This document shows positions 40,799-53,340 of a DNA stretch of 64,000 nucleotides, in pieces. Position numbers and translations under genes: made by a program. Source of the DNA: Climacium dendroides (taxonomy: Eukaryota > Streptophyta > Bryopsida > Hypnales > Climaciaceae); the NCBI GenBank assembly GCA_950106755.1, contig OX467086.1, positions 24,818,001-24,882,000 on the forward strand, written 5' to 3'. Each line of letters begins with the position of its first letter. Within the stretch, counting starts at the first letter, position 1. The notes beneath the pieces were generated by a model, which had not been told where the DNA came from, searched no databases, and was given only the letters and a program-made list of their open reading frames with translations.

Positions 40799-42217
40799 GT
40801 AGCACTGAGAGTCTGTGGAGACCATTGGGGATCAAGATGATGAAGACCACGGTCGAGGTAAAGTTTTAGTTGAAGGTTTGGCCATTGAACACTAAAATGG
40901 AAGAGGAAGTCTTCCAGTGCATTCAAATGGGCATCCCTTGTTTTGTGAGAACTAGCAAATGTAAGTGGTCCATCAATACATTACCTTTTTATTGAATGTC
41001 TTCATTTCTCTCTCTCCTTGTTGGTTGTTGGTGTACAGTTTGGTTTTGTGGTGATAATCGTAGCTTAATTTGCATGAGAAGTTTGTGCTTGACTTTTCAC
41101 TTCTTTGGTTGCAAGTTCATGTGCTGTTAACATGGAATCTCCCTCCGTATGTTCTCATGCATGTAAAATGCTAATTTTCTGCAAACCTTCAACTAAAATT
41201 TGTGAAAATCTTAATTTTAAATTCCAGGCACTTGAAACGATTAGAATACTAGATTTGTACAGTGAATTTCATCGCAATTTTCATTTGTCACTATCCCAAC
41301 TGCTTCAGAGTTGTTTTTAGTTGCGGAATTTTGACTATGGAGCACAACATGTCCAAATTTTGTTCAGAAAATCTTTAATTACTCAATTAGCTATGGCAAT
41401 TTGATAAGTGTACAAAACATTTGGAGAGTCATTGTAATTTAGAATTTCAAGACTCTCTTTCACAAACATTTTGTTGTTCAAAGTTTGGAAGTATGTTTTC
41501 TACTTTGACTCTCTTGGTAAATAGCCCTTCATAAATAACTTCCATAGATAAGTAGTAGTGGCACAAAAAACTTGAATAAATCACAATTGATATTTGAAAG
41601 TTTAAAATCACAACCCAAAAAAGTCACGAAGATTCAATCAATCCACAATTCATTGAAAGGAATTCTAATTTTTGATCTCAAATTCTATTGAGAATGATTG
41701 GTTATTTCATCAGTAGGTCTATAAGATCCATAGGTCATTGTTTTTATACATTGTTTGAAAATTATTCACCAAAATTCTTCTTCTAAATTAGCTCAAATGG
41801 TAGTATTCATTATCCACAAAGAAGAATCAAGAATGTCTATCCTATTAATTATCCCTCCTCCAAATCAAAACAAAAATTAATAGATTTGTTGGTATGTGAC
41901 TAATTTGCCCACCTACCTTCCAAAATTAAAACCAAACCAAAACCCTCTAAAAGACTTCAATATAAGGATGGCATATTGAATATTAATATGGAAAATGGTA
42001 CGAGATATAGGTAGGGGTATAGTTCAATTGTCCCATATCAATTGTAATTAGATATGGTTTTAGGAAAAAAAATTGGTTTTGGAGGTGGAAGTAGAAATAT
42101 AATGAAAAATACAATTTGCTAGGAGGATAATTAGTTATATTATATTAAATGAATAGTGAATTGATCCATTACTACCCACTCAAAAGAGTCACTATCCCAC
42201 ATTTACTACCTATCTTC
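40799..42217. other. Spacer, no gene seen
   Basis: AT-rich; the 71-codon frame at 41105-41320 resembles no known protein. Confidence 0.45.
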
Positions 42218-42808
42218 CCCGGGGGGTGCACTACAAAGGAAGTTCATGGGTGAGGAGCGTCCAAATTTTGGACCCCCTATATTATATCCTAAAATTTTAT
42301 TTTATTTCTAAAAAAAATATATGAATAGATTTTACTACTTTGAAAGTTTATGATTTGAATTATTGATATTTTTATGTTAATAATAATTAGTTACAAATTT
42401 TAGAAGAAAAAAGATACATTGTAAAGTTAAAAATAACTTTCACACCCCTATATTATATAAGAAAAAAAATTTGAAAAATGAAAAAAAAATTCTATAAAAT
42501 AGCATTCTACTAAAAGTTTATTTTGGCTAAACATTGATACAATAGTCATCTTCATGTGATCTCTATAAATATTTTAGTTGAAAAACATGCCATTTTAGTT
42601 TATTTTTCAATCCTTTCTAGATCATGTATCACATGTTATTTAGGATTGAAATTTTTGGCAGTAGAAACCTATAGACATTGTTAAACAGAGCTCAAAATTG
42701 TAGGTTGAAATTATAGTTTATTAGAAAGTAATTAGGAAAAGTAGAAATGGGTAATTAGGATTTGGTTGCTCCTCACCCATGAACTTCCTTTGTAGTGCAC
42801 CCCCCGTG
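42218..42808. mobile_element. hAT-like MITE with 8-bp target duplication
   Basis: CTATCTTC occurs directly outside both ends (42210-42217 and 42809-42816). Terminal inverted repeats of about 40 bp start CCCGGGGGGTGCACTAC at the left and are mirrored at the right as GTAGTGCACCCCCCGTG. Length 591 bp; the interior is AT-rich without a transposase. An 8-bp duplication points to hAT, although the GGGGGG ends are unusual for it. Confidence 0.88.
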
Positions 42809-43594
42809 CTATCTTCACAATTGGTAGTGTATCAAAAGAATGAATTCTTTATTTGCTATGGTTTTCTAATTAATGTTCTTATTTTTTTCAATCATACTTT
42901 AAAAATACATATTCACATGTGTACTTAAGGTAACTACACCTAAATTTTTTTAATAAACATCTACGTATGGATCTTATGACAAAATTGTAAGGTAATAATT
43001 ATAGATATATCCAAAATCAACCTCCTACTCTAACGTTTAAAGTGTCACATTTTGAACAATAATATAATTTACAATCAGAACTTTTGTAATTAGGTGCTAT
43101 TACCTCAAAGCATCTCTACTCTACACCTCCAACTTGGAAAATTTGGCTAGCCAATGAAGGGCGGGGGGCATAGTTGGCCACACTTGGAGTCTTATATCCA
43201 TTAGAGTCATAGGCCAAGCTTGCACCAAATGGTAAATTTTGACCTAACTAAAAGCTATAGCATCCCACTTCCATTTATTGTCACTAATCAATGCCTCTTC
43301 AATTGAAAAGAATGCAAAGAAAGGTACTTTAATCCAAATGATATAATTAAGTAGAGCACACCACATGGTAGCTCAAAAGTGTTACTACTTTGATCAAATG
43401 ACCATTTACAAAGTAATTCAATATTTTTCTAGGTTTTTCCATTCTAGCCTACTCCACTTTGTTTCCTTGTATCACCAATTTGCAAGGCAACATTGGATAG
43501 CAATATATGATGTAGGTCAATTACTAGTTTAAAATAGAAATCTATGCATTTTTGTATCAATTTTTAAATGGTAATTTACTAGACTTAATAGTCA

Positions 43595-43820
43595 TATTTT
43601 AAAGATCCCTAACACCTCCATGATCAAACATTATAATCTTTCAATCCATAAGGGATATTGCTGTGTTTTCTTTTTCCATATGATCTCTAACATGTCTAAT
43701 TTGAATTTGTACAATTACAATTCAAAAAAATTGATAAAACTTATCAAAATGTTGTTTGTTTGTTCAATTTAGAGCAAATTTTAAGATGCTCAAAAAGGGC
43801 CTTGGGCAATTAGAGGTCAA
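43595..43820 (+). repeat. Partial copy of the 12708-13351 element
   Basis: Matches 13140-13345 over blocks such as CATGATCAAACATTATAATC and CAATTTAGAGCAAATG. No clean ends were found, so it is a truncated relic. Confidence 0.7.
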
Positions 43821-44733
43821 GGATCCCAAAAGATCCAACAAATACTTAGGCAACAAAACAATAAAAGTCAAGCTCAAACATAAAAGTCAAGCTCAAATGC
43901 TTGCTTGGAATTACTATTAAGTTAACTTTTAAGATAGCTTTTAAGTTTTCTAATCTCTTTTCTATTTTTTAGCATGCTAAAAGAATTTAATTATTGATTA
44001 TCAAGGAATTTAAGTAGTTTTATATTTTATTGTGTAGATAATAATAATGCAATAAAGCAATAGTTGTATTTTTTGTTTGGTCATTGTTATTATATTTGGG
44101 AACATTTATACAAATCAATGCTACCACATCCCAAACCTTTGTGCTAATTTGGATAGGTGGCAAACTTTGCGGCTACAAATACCAATGCCCAAATTTCAAA
44201 TCTTGATGTTTTATCATTCTTCCACCAACTTGGAAAAATGGAGTAGAGATGCTCTTTATTCAAGCAAGTTTTGGTATGGTATACATCTCAAATAGAACGG
44301 TACCTTGAACTAATGGTGTTTTGATGTTAAAACAAGTGATTGGTTATAACTATTACACGTTATTTCTAAAGTAACCATTACTAAAGTATCTAGGACGCAT
44401 ATTAAGTATTAGACTATTTTATTTTACTTTATCTAAAAAACAATTCTACTAAATTTTTAAAAATTTGATCAATGATATTTATATTGGAGAAAGCTTGTCG
44501 AGATTGCATTACAATATTTTGGTCAACAAAGACATTGGAAATGGCAAAAATCAAATTAAAAAATGAAAGAAACAAAAAATTATGTGTGTATAAGTATGTT
44601 TGCAATGTCTCTTCCTTTGTTTGAGTCAACAAATGTTTTTTGAAAAAGAGAAATAATTTTGTCTTAAATCAATATTTCTTTCTTGCAATAAAATCATCAA
44701 TGGGTATGCAAAGCAATGCAAAGCCCTAGTTAA
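43821..44733. other. AT-rich spacer
   Basis: No gene seen. The part from ~44440 is related to 49480-49730 (TTTTGGTC, TAAATCAAT and ATGGGTATGCAAAGCAATGC shared), so a larger repeat surrounds the next element. Confidence 0.45.
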
Positions 44734-45167
44734 TTCCTAAAGGACCAAGTAGCATTTTTGGTCAATTGCTCATAAGTAGAATTTTCACACAATATGTTTT
44801 TTTCAAGCACAAATATTATTTTTTTTGTTGAATTTTAAAAATGTATTCTCAACTTATTTCTTCAATATTTTATGGACAAATGCAAGTTATAGGATGTATA
44901 CATTTTTGGGTAAAAAGATTGAAAGATTAAACTTAGCCATTTGAAAAGAATTGAAAATACTTCTTTTTTAAATTCAAGCATTATGATCTTGCACATGGTA
45001 AAATTTCTTACTTTGAAATTTTACGAGAATTTAAACCAACAAATTAACTAAAAGATATGACAATTTGATTTGTTAATGAATAAATATAGATGAAAATTTT
45101 AGCCTTGCTTGGAATACAAGTATTTTGAAGTAATTTTGGACGCAAATCCACCATGGCACTTTAGGAG
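44734..45167 (+). mobile_element. TTAA-target MITE, 434 bp
   Basis: TTAA at 44730-44733 and 45168-45171; ends TTCCTAAAGGACC and CTTTAGGAG. The flank and left half recur at 49680-50400 with an equivalent TTAA border. Confidence 0.75.
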
Positions 45168-45406
45168 TTAATTCAATCTAAGAATAAAATAAGCAACCCA
45201 TATAAATATAAATAAAATTTAAAAAATATGATAGTTTTCAAATTCTATATAATACTACTATTAATATTCTATTCTCAATTAAATTTACATTAGTACATCT
45301 ATTTTAATTTTTGAGATTATGAATTGTCCCTTTCAATTTTGAATAGTCTAATATTTTTAATTATTAAAGAATACAATATTACACTATGATTTTTTATGAT
45401 CCATAT

Positions 45407-45606
45407 ACTAAATAGTGAGATTAGGGTGCTTTAGAAACTAGGATGCTTTACTCCAAGAAAGTTACTTACAAGCCATCAAAGTCAATAAATACTTCAACAA
45501 TACCTAATTCAAAAGGAGTGTACTCTTGTGCAATAATAGTGAATATATCTATAGTATCAAATATATTGAGAAATTAGTTTTGGACAACCTTATTCACTAT
45601 TTAATG
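45407..45606 (+). mobile_element. TA-target MITE, TACTAAATAGTG ends (copy 2)
   Basis: Ends TACTAAATAGTGAGATTAGG and CACTATTTAATG with TA on both sides (45405-45406 and 45607-45608). Relative of 27706-27952, 200 bp long. Confidence 0.8.
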
Positions 45607-46560
45607 TAGAAAAAATTTATAGCTTCTATCACTTTAGTCACAATTGATTCAACTGTAAAATTAGATATTTAATTGGGAATTCAATTACAATCTTACACAT
45701 AATAAACGAACTTAGAATTATTATCTAATCCAAAACTTGCTTAGATAACCTATTGAAGTCTCTCTTTGTAGAAATTCATGTTGAGAAAATTCACCAATTG
45801 CAAAATTGTGGTTCTTTAATTTTGTAAATAAGTTGTTTTCAAATTGTTCAAGCTTATCTTTCAAAACTTTCATTACCCCTACATGACCACACAACGTTTT
45901 TTGACAACATACATAGCAATTTTGGGCATCTTACTAATAACTAAAATTTTTCATTCTTTTGCTTTGAAATTTTCACACAACATGTAATGAATACATTTAC
46001 AAGTAAATAACATGGTTATATACAACAAAAAAATATTTCTAAAAAACTGCATGTCATAATTTTTTGGGATATGATTTCTTTTAAATTTGTAACGGAAGAA
46101 GACAAATCTTTCTATTTTCAAACATCTACTTTATTACATTTGACAGCTTTAATTAATTTTTCATCTGGGAATGCCAACTATGACTACCAAAAATGATTAT
46201 TGTTTTGGAAACATTTCATAGTGCATTTAGAAACCCAAAGATAGTGCAATGAGAAGAACTTTGCTCACTCCTCCCTCTCAACTTGCATACTCTCTAATTG
46301 CTCATTTTGTGCATAATCAAAGAGTTTTTCATATCATGATTGGATCACTATTTTAATAGTGCATTTGGAAACACAAGGTAAAGTAATGAGAAGGAATTTA
46401 TTTTCTTAGCTTTATATATACATGCTTTGAACATTTTTACATTCTATGATGTAATGAATACTTTATGTGTACAAGTGTACAACATGTATTATATGTAACA
46501 AATATACATACAGATTGTATGAAATCTCAACTTTAAAAAAAATAAGATCAATTATGTGAA
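45607..46560. other. AT-rich spacer, no gene seen
   Basis: No conserved frame. A short duplicated phrase (TAGTGCATTTAGAAAC / TAGTGCATTTGGAAAC) occurs at ~46219 and ~46357. Confidence 0.45.
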
Positions 46561-46941
46561 CTATGGACAAGAATTCTCTTTGAATTGATTGCTTTTAATT
46601 TTTGGATTTTCTTTTTCAATAAGTTTGCGCCCTTGTGTCTTGTAATTGAATGAGCATTTGTGTTCTTGGGGATATCGATGATGCACGCAAAACATGTGTC
46701 CACAACGGCAAACAATTGGTGTAAGTCCAATTTTCCTCTTACAAACTTGACATCTTGATTTTTTTTCTACAGGATTCAACTTTGGTTCTTCATGTTCATC
46801 ACTACATTCTATTTTTAAATCTCCTAATTTGAGCAAGTCATTATAAACGGCATCTTTAATGTGGTTCTTGTAGCATAAAGAGCACATGCCCTCTGAATCT
46901 TTGTTAATGTAAAATCCACACTTGCAAACTGAAGACACCAT
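46561..46941 (-). CDS. Small A20/AN1-type zinc-finger protein (SAP-like)
   Basis: Intronless, 126 residues. The C-terminal half is a complete AN1 finger with the correct spacing: C64-x2-C67-x10-C78-x-C80-x4-C85-x2-H88-x5-H94-x-C96, including RCGHMFCVHHRYPQEHKC, followed by the usual GRKLIEKENPKIK tail. The N-terminus has a shortened A20-like finger: C6-x1-C8-x11-C20-x2-C23, where the family has about three residues between the first two cysteines. Plant stress-associated proteins of this family are typically ~150-180 residues and act in ubiquitin-linked stress signalling. This one has a very short linker and AT-rich codons like its repeat-rich surroundings. A TATA box lies ~52 bp upstream of the ATG. 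No stop or frameshift interrupts it. Confidence 0.85.
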   Translation of the reverse strand: MVSSVCKCGFYINKDSEGMCSLCYKNHIKDAVYNDLLKLGDLKIECSDEHEEPKLNPVEKKSRCQVCKRKIGLTPIVCRCGHMFCVHHRYPQEHKCSFNYKTQGRKLIEKENPKIKSNQFKENSCP

Positions 46942-46992
46942 TTTATAATGGTTTGAATTTGGTTTGTAACTTGTAATTTGGAATGGAATGTG

Positions 46993-47000
46993 TTTATATA
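46993..47000 (-). promoter_or_regulatory. TATA box of the A20/AN1 gene
   Basis: TATATAAA on the minus strand, ~52 bp before the ATG at 46941, a normal spacing for a plant core promoter with a short 5' UTR. AT-richness here raises the chance of a false match. Confidence 0.5.
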
Positions 47001-48820
47001 GTGCTATAATGTATATTTAATATATTGATGTATATTGATGTATTGATGGTCTTCAAAAGTTTGAATGAATAGATTTATGAAATGAAGGTTTATATATATA
47101 TAGCATTGATAAATATCTTTTACATTTATTTTTATGTATTTTTTTTACTTTTATTTTTACTTTTGTACATTCTTTTACTTTTAATTTCACCAAATTTCTT
47201 CTTCTAGCTTAGGCTACTGGAATAAGTGAATAACACTCAAATTGATCTCTATATTTTCTACAGCTATTTGAAAAATAGAGGTACCTGTGTAAATAAATGT
47301 TAAATAAAAATTAACATGACAGTCAGGATATTATTTACTAGCCTATTTAGCAAATATTCGCTCAAGACTATTTATTAAATACCACCCCCATACCCTCAAT
47401 GAATTAGGAGGATTTATGCAGGATTTTATAGATCTTGTGATTTATAAGATTAAATTATTTTTATTATGTCAAGCATCAATTTTCTTAAAAAGTTCTAGTA
47501 CTTAACCCTTAAGCGTTCCAATGCCCAATTTCTGGACAATGAACAAATTGAAACTCTTGGTTCTTTTTCATTCTGTTTGAATGAATGTCATTTTAATTTG
47601 TGGAGATACTTTTATTATCAAGTTGTTGTCCTATCTAATGGTTGGATTTGGTGATACTAGAGTCAGGGTACATATTTATATTTTTCTAAAGTTACAAATG
47701 TGGAAGAATGTCAAGTGGTTGACCAAGACAAAATTGCATTGAATCTTGTTCAAATTTGCATTTGCAAAAATGAGGACATAGATTGTAAGAACACAAAAAT
47801 TTCAAAAAACCACCATATCAAGAGAACCTCATTTCAAATGTATTCCAACAAAATCTACAACTCTTATTTGTATGTGAATTCCAAAATATTCTTCCAAATA
47901 GTACTTTATGATGGATTTTCCCAAATTGTCAATTTTTCCAAAGATTTTTAGGGGGTAATTAGACAGGGAATTATGAGTTATATTATTGGCCTTGGGCATT
48001 CCCAAATTCATTTTAGCTTGAAGCAGTCTATAAAGCTCTAGAATTACTCAAATTTATGATTTGTTTGCTCACATTGTATGGTTTCACAACTAATTAAAGT
48101 ATGTTCACACTTGTTGTTAGGGGTGATGTTTGTAATGTGAATTTAGTTTAGAAGTAGGTCTTAATTCATTCCTAAGACCATTAGTAACAACACTTATTAA
48201 TACCATGTACAAACATACCTTTAGTTGAGGAGTGTCTAGATACTAGTAAATATGACAACTTCTTTACAACACCCTTCTTTGCAATCAACGTGAGAGTGAG
48301 TATATATATATATAACCGTTTGACTTTTAGTCACAATGCAAATATAGGAAGCATAAAAATAATAATAAAGAAAATTTTCAAAAAAAAAGAATTGAAATAG
48401 CCAATTTAATGTAGCACTAATAGTGCCTCATCAGATTTCCAATTTTAAAAAATTTGTAATGAGCAGATTGGCACTTGATTTTAGAAAGTTCAATTAAAAG
48501 ATTTTATTAAGATTGATTTTAGTTTTATATTCACATTTTTTGTAAGTCAATTTTTTATGATTAAATTAAAATTTCCAATAATAAATTATTGATGTAGCTA
48601 ATATGTAAATATATATAAAAAGAATTCACTCTTATATATATTTAATTTGAAAGAACCAAAAATTTTCAATGTGCTATAATGTATGACTTCCATAATTTTA
48701 TTTGAATGTGTTGATAAAAAAAAAGTGTCTCAAGGTTAATTTACTTCGATACGTTCAAATACCAAAATAAATTCAAAATAAATTATTTAATTATTAAATT
48801 AAAAATCAAGAATTGGTTAT
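47001..48820. other. AT-rich spacer with a lone TTAA-MITE end
   Basis: At 47505-47560 the sequence CTTAACCCTTAAGCGTTCC followed by TCTGGACAATGAAC matches one end of the intron MITE at 25851-26071 (inverted), but the other end was not found. The 83-codon frame at 47700-47951 is not recognised. Confidence 0.5.
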
Positions 48821-49389
48821 CCCCTAAAGTCCCATTGTCCCTACAAGGGACAAAATGGATTTCGGGCAGGCTCTTATGATCTCAATTTTTACTGAAACTT
48901 TTTGAAACTTTTTTATAAGATAAAAAAAACTTAAGAGCTTTCTGGGAATATAATTTTTATTTCAATCAATGCCTAAGAGAAAAAGTTATGCCACAATGAC
49001 TTCAAAATGGGGGAAACCAGGCAAGAAAAGAAATCCACAAAAAATTGAAATATAATTTTTAATATTTTTGTTCTTGTAGATCGTATTTTTTTTGTAAATG
49101 GGAAGCTTTGATTCATTCCATTTGGATTAGAGATGTGAAAGTTATGGAGCTTCTTGTTTTGCCTACAATTATAGTAACCTCTTGAAAGAAATTTTTTCTT
49201 TTCACTTTGAATACTAATATCTTTCAATCTATATGGTCAAAAATCACAAAAAAATTACCACATGATCTAAAATAAATGTAGAAAAAGATCATATGGTTAC
49301 ATTCTAAAAAATATTTTTTAAAATTTATTTTGTAGGTGATTGTAGTAGAAGTGGTAGTTTTGAGTGGTTTTGGCAAAGAACTTTAGGGG
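48821..49389 (+). mobile_element. TTAA-target MITE, 569 bp
   Basis: Perfect 10-bp terminal inverted repeat CCCCTAAAGT / ACTTTAGGGG. The right flank is TTAA (49390-49393); the left flank is TTAT, one base off. It shares internal blocks with 37839-38699. Confidence 0.85.
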
Positions 49390-49734
49390 TTAAAATTGAT
49401 TGTATGTACGGTAAAGAATGCAAATTTTTATTCAATATTTATACACTAAAAAGTGCTTCACTATTTTATTTCACTTTTAATTTGGTTGATGATAATTATA
49501 TTAGAGAAGATTTATTAAGATTGAATTACATTTTGGTCGATAGAGGCATTTGAAATGATAGAAAAATAAATTTAAAAAACACTATGTATATGTTAGTGTA
49601 TTTACAATGTCTCTTCTTTTTTTAGAATTAATAAATGTTTTTTGAAAAAGAAAAATAATTTATTTTAAATCAATGTTTCTTTCTTGCAATAAAATCATTA
49701 ATGGGTATGCAAAGCAATGCAAAGCCCTAGTTAA

Positions 49735-50400
49735 TCCCTAAAGGGCCAAGTAGCATTTTTGGTCAACCACTCACAAGTAGAGTTTTCACTTCTTTCCTTG
49801 AAATTTTTGCACAATATGTAGTCAAAGAGTAGCTTCAAGGTACAACAAATTTTATAACATTAAACTACATGGTTAAAAAGTCATTGTGTGATATGTAGTT
49901 TCTTTCAAAGCCTAGGCAACTTGTGCAATTTAGAAAAAATCACCTTTCTTTAGATAAAAATTTGAACTTGTTTTATTGTATTTTTGTATAATCGAAAAGG
50001 TTTTAATCATTCTATTTTGATTATCAAGATGAAATAGTTATGAGTTTTACTTTGTGGGTAATTATGGAATTTCCATTCAACAATAAAATTTGAAGTCCTT
50101 TTTTGAACTCAATTTTCAATACTTAGCTTGGAAAAAATTAAAATTATAGAATGTAGATTGTTTATTACAACATTACCACAATTTGAATTTGAATTTTTCA
50201 ATTCTATAATTTATTATTTTTAATCATCCCTTACCTCTTTCTACTTCATGTTTTTTTCAAACACAAATATGAAATGTTTTTTTTGTTGAATTTTTTAAAA
50301 TGTACTCCCAACTTATTTCTTCAATATATTATGGACAAATGTAAGTTGTAAGACACATTTTAAGGTAAAACATTTGAAAGATTAAACATAGCTATTTGAG
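49735..50400 (+). mobile_element. Truncated TTAA-family MITE
   Basis: Left border TTAA|TCCCTAAAGGGCC at 49731-49747, with the upstream flank matching that of 44734-45167. Internal similarity to that element continues around 50270-50400 (ATTTCTTCAATAT, TGGACAAATG), but no right end was found. Confidence 0.5.
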
Positions 50401-50797
50401 AAGAGTTGATAGTAGTATTCATTACTATCTCAAGGTTGAAAGATTGTTGTTTCAATGATAAGTTTGATCAATATTGGCATGGCATTGATCCAATGTTGAA
50501 ATAAAGTAACTTGTCAAAGTATAATTTGACAAGAAAAATATACAAGATGATGTTCAAATGAAAAGGCTGTAACTTCAAGTTGAACAAATTATTATGTACA
50601 ATCTAGATTTCAAAAAACTTCATATTTTCCAATTTTTAAAATATTCCAGTTTATTAGATTTTCCAATTGCAAATGTTTCTAAATCTTTACTATTAATACC
50701 CTCTACAATTTGGACGTTCAAAGCTACAATGCTAGCTCATTGCAATATAAGAAAACCTTGTTTTAGGTGACATTCAAAAAAACAGCCGACGTCAAAA

Positions 50798-50936
50798 GGA
50801 ACGAATTTTAGGTGACGTTGAAAAAAAAACCCTGTATTTTTCATGTCAATAATGATGTCCAATGGAACATTAATGGAGATAATTGTTGACAGAAAAACAT
50901 AGGTTGTTTTCTTCAACGTCACCTAAAATCCGTTCC
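50798..50936. repeat. Inverted repeat, 25-bp arms
   Basis: GGAACGAATTTTAGGTGACG... (50798-50822) pairs with ...CGTCACCTAAAATCCGTTCC (50912-50936) around an ~89-base loop. A third related phrase, TTTTAGGTGACATTCAAAAA, lies at 50761. Probably a foldback element or its end. Confidence 0.75.
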
Positions 50937-51139
50937 CTTAGACATCGAAAATTTTGGTTTATTCTAGTGTTGTATTCAATGTGAATCCCACTACAAATGT
51001 TGAGTGTTAGAAACATGGTCCATGTTGTCAAAATCATCATTTTGAATGTCGATAATTCACTTGATATATGCGCAAGTTGGATATAAACATGCCTTTCAAT
51101 CATATTCACCTCCTTATTCATGTCATATTCACCTCCTTA

Positions 51140-51558
51140 AAGTAGAAACACCCAAAACCGTTACTTTAAGCAATTTAGCATAGTTAGAGGCATATTTTTC
51201 TAAAAATAAGATTTTTGTAGCATATGCAAGTGAAAATCATGAATATTAAAAAAAATTAAATTTTTCGAACAATGTATGTAATTTTTATGATTTTTCAAAG
51301 TGTTGGCTACCTAAACTATTAGAACTATCCCATAGGTGCACCCAAAACTAAACTGTGCAAAAATCGACTGTCAGCAAATCAAAGTTCATGTGCAAAAATC
51401 GACTATCAACAAATCAAAGTTCAGTATGTGTTCTTCAAGTGCATCAGCAAATCAAAGTTAAACATGTGTAAGACACATTAATGGAAATCTAGGGACACTT
51501 TAAAGGCACTCTATGAAACAAGGATTAGATACAAGGACGGAATTGGATGTTTCTACCT
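51140..51558 (-). mobile_element. TA-target MITE, AGGTAGAAACACCC ends (copy 2)
   Basis: Ends AAGTAGAAACACCC and GGATGTTTCTACCT with TA outside both (51138-51139 and 51559-51560). The interior next to the left end is the reverse complement of the right end of the copy at 21955-22341. Contains a local direct repeat, GCAAAAATCGACTRTCARC, at ~51356 and ~51392. Confidence 0.85.
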
Positions 51559-53091
51559 TATCATGTCTCTTCCCTAGCATAGAGACACAAGGTACATGCA
51601 CACACATAAACGCAAACAAGTATGGAAAGTTAAAACAATTATCGATCACAAAAGTCTCAAACTAAATTCACAAATGTGTAACACATATTATCATTAATAA
51701 TTATAAAATTGTCCAGCACATAACTTAGCACATGAAGTAAAAACCTTTCAAGGCTTACAGTCAGTTGTATAGGCTTAGATTTTTTGTACTTCACTCTTTC
51801 TGGCTCAATGAACCAGAGAAAAGTCAAGAACTCAAAACGGAAAACAGCGGGCAACACAAACTCACTCTGAGTCTCATATCCTAAACCCAAATACTCGATG
51901 CAAAAACGAATACTGGGTGCAAAAAGGTAGTAGGAACTTCACAAAACATGCAGTGCGTAAACTCTATTCGAATTTGCAGTAATCTGAACCAACATTCTTA
52001 ACAATTTCTTGCACGATGTCCTCGTCTACTGAAAATAGGGACTACAAACCCATGCATTGAATGAGATATCAATGGTAAACTATGATAAAAAAATGTTTCC
52101 TAAAAATAGTGGGGAGGGGCGTCCCTTCTCTTGACGAGGTGCCGCAGAAGCCGAAGCTCTATGCAAGAAATGACCAGAGATCATGGTACACTCAGACTTC
52201 ACACCGTATCATGCATCAGGGGTTGTGAAGGATCAGAATCTGAGCTCCGTTGGTGGTGTTTAGCGTGAGACACATCTACAGGGCAGGCAGAAGAAATCGA
52301 TCCTGGTAAACCACATGCACACTGGGCTTGCACATAGAGATTCAGCATATTGCATGAACTAGGGATCAGAAAATCTTGGATAGAAAAAGCCTGTACGACC
52401 GCCACCCCTAGATACTCGGGATGTCTTCTTCCAGGTCCTCCGGATTCTTCATCTTTGGAAGCATATACATAATACTGCACCCACTGGCACCCACCATTCT
52501 GTTCATGACTCTCAACCAAGCCCCACCTCAAAGTCAAGCTCACTGATTTCCAGGTCTCAGACTTCTGGGTCCACTCGGGTTGGCAACCTTCGAAAATGAT
52601 CTCGGGCAACTCTCGGTCATGTTCGGGCTCAGTCGAAAGGCGTAAATGTCCAAGTGATACATGCGGAAATGGGATTTCTCTCGTCCCTGTAGTGTTGGAA
52701 GATTTGCTGCAGTCCTCAACCAAAGATAAGAGTTTCTGCACATCCAAATCACGAGAATACACGACTGCATAGATCTGATTGATGTTGCAATTGCCATGGT
52801 CTAGCTTATGCTCAAGTAATTTCCACTTGCTGCTTCCGGCACTTTTAGCCACAGATCGATCAATGATGCAGTTGGGCAACCTCAAAGGCACTTCTGCATC
52901 GCCAACTTCTTCCCCCAACAAGACCAGAAACCTGGAGTCCTCCCTAGAGATATTAAGTGCAAGACAGATGTGAAGCTCAGCATCTGCCTGGACCTGAGAG
53001 AAAAGGAATATAAAGGACATTGACTCAGAAATAGCATTACTGGAGTCAGAAAAATGGTTAGGTTCCACTTAGCAGCTACGTATTCTACATA

Positions 53092-53191
53092 CGGTACAAC
53101 TTCTAATAAGCAACACTCTCTATAGAAGTAAACCTCTCTAATAAAATTTGTCAGACAGGTTCCGCCCTACTGCTTATTAGAAGTTCTACTG
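53092..53191. mobile_element. 100-bp MITE in ENGase-B intron 10
   Basis: Ends CGGTACAACTTCTAATAAGC and GCTTATTAGAAGTTCTACTG, with TA on both sides (53090-53091 and 53192-53193). Copy A has the empty site CGACTATGTAGAATAC at ~9059. The CAGT-type end is typical of Tc1/mariner/pogo-related elements. Confidence 0.92.
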
Positions 53192-53340
53192 TAGTCGATT
53201 TCTGAGTTATTTTTCACTCGGTTTGCATGCTGTATTGCAGCTTTCTTCAAACAGGCACAGAAGCTACTGAACAATTGGGATAGCGGATACCCAAGACGAA
53301 GAGCTGTACTGACACAAGAAGAGCATCAGAAAAGACTGTA

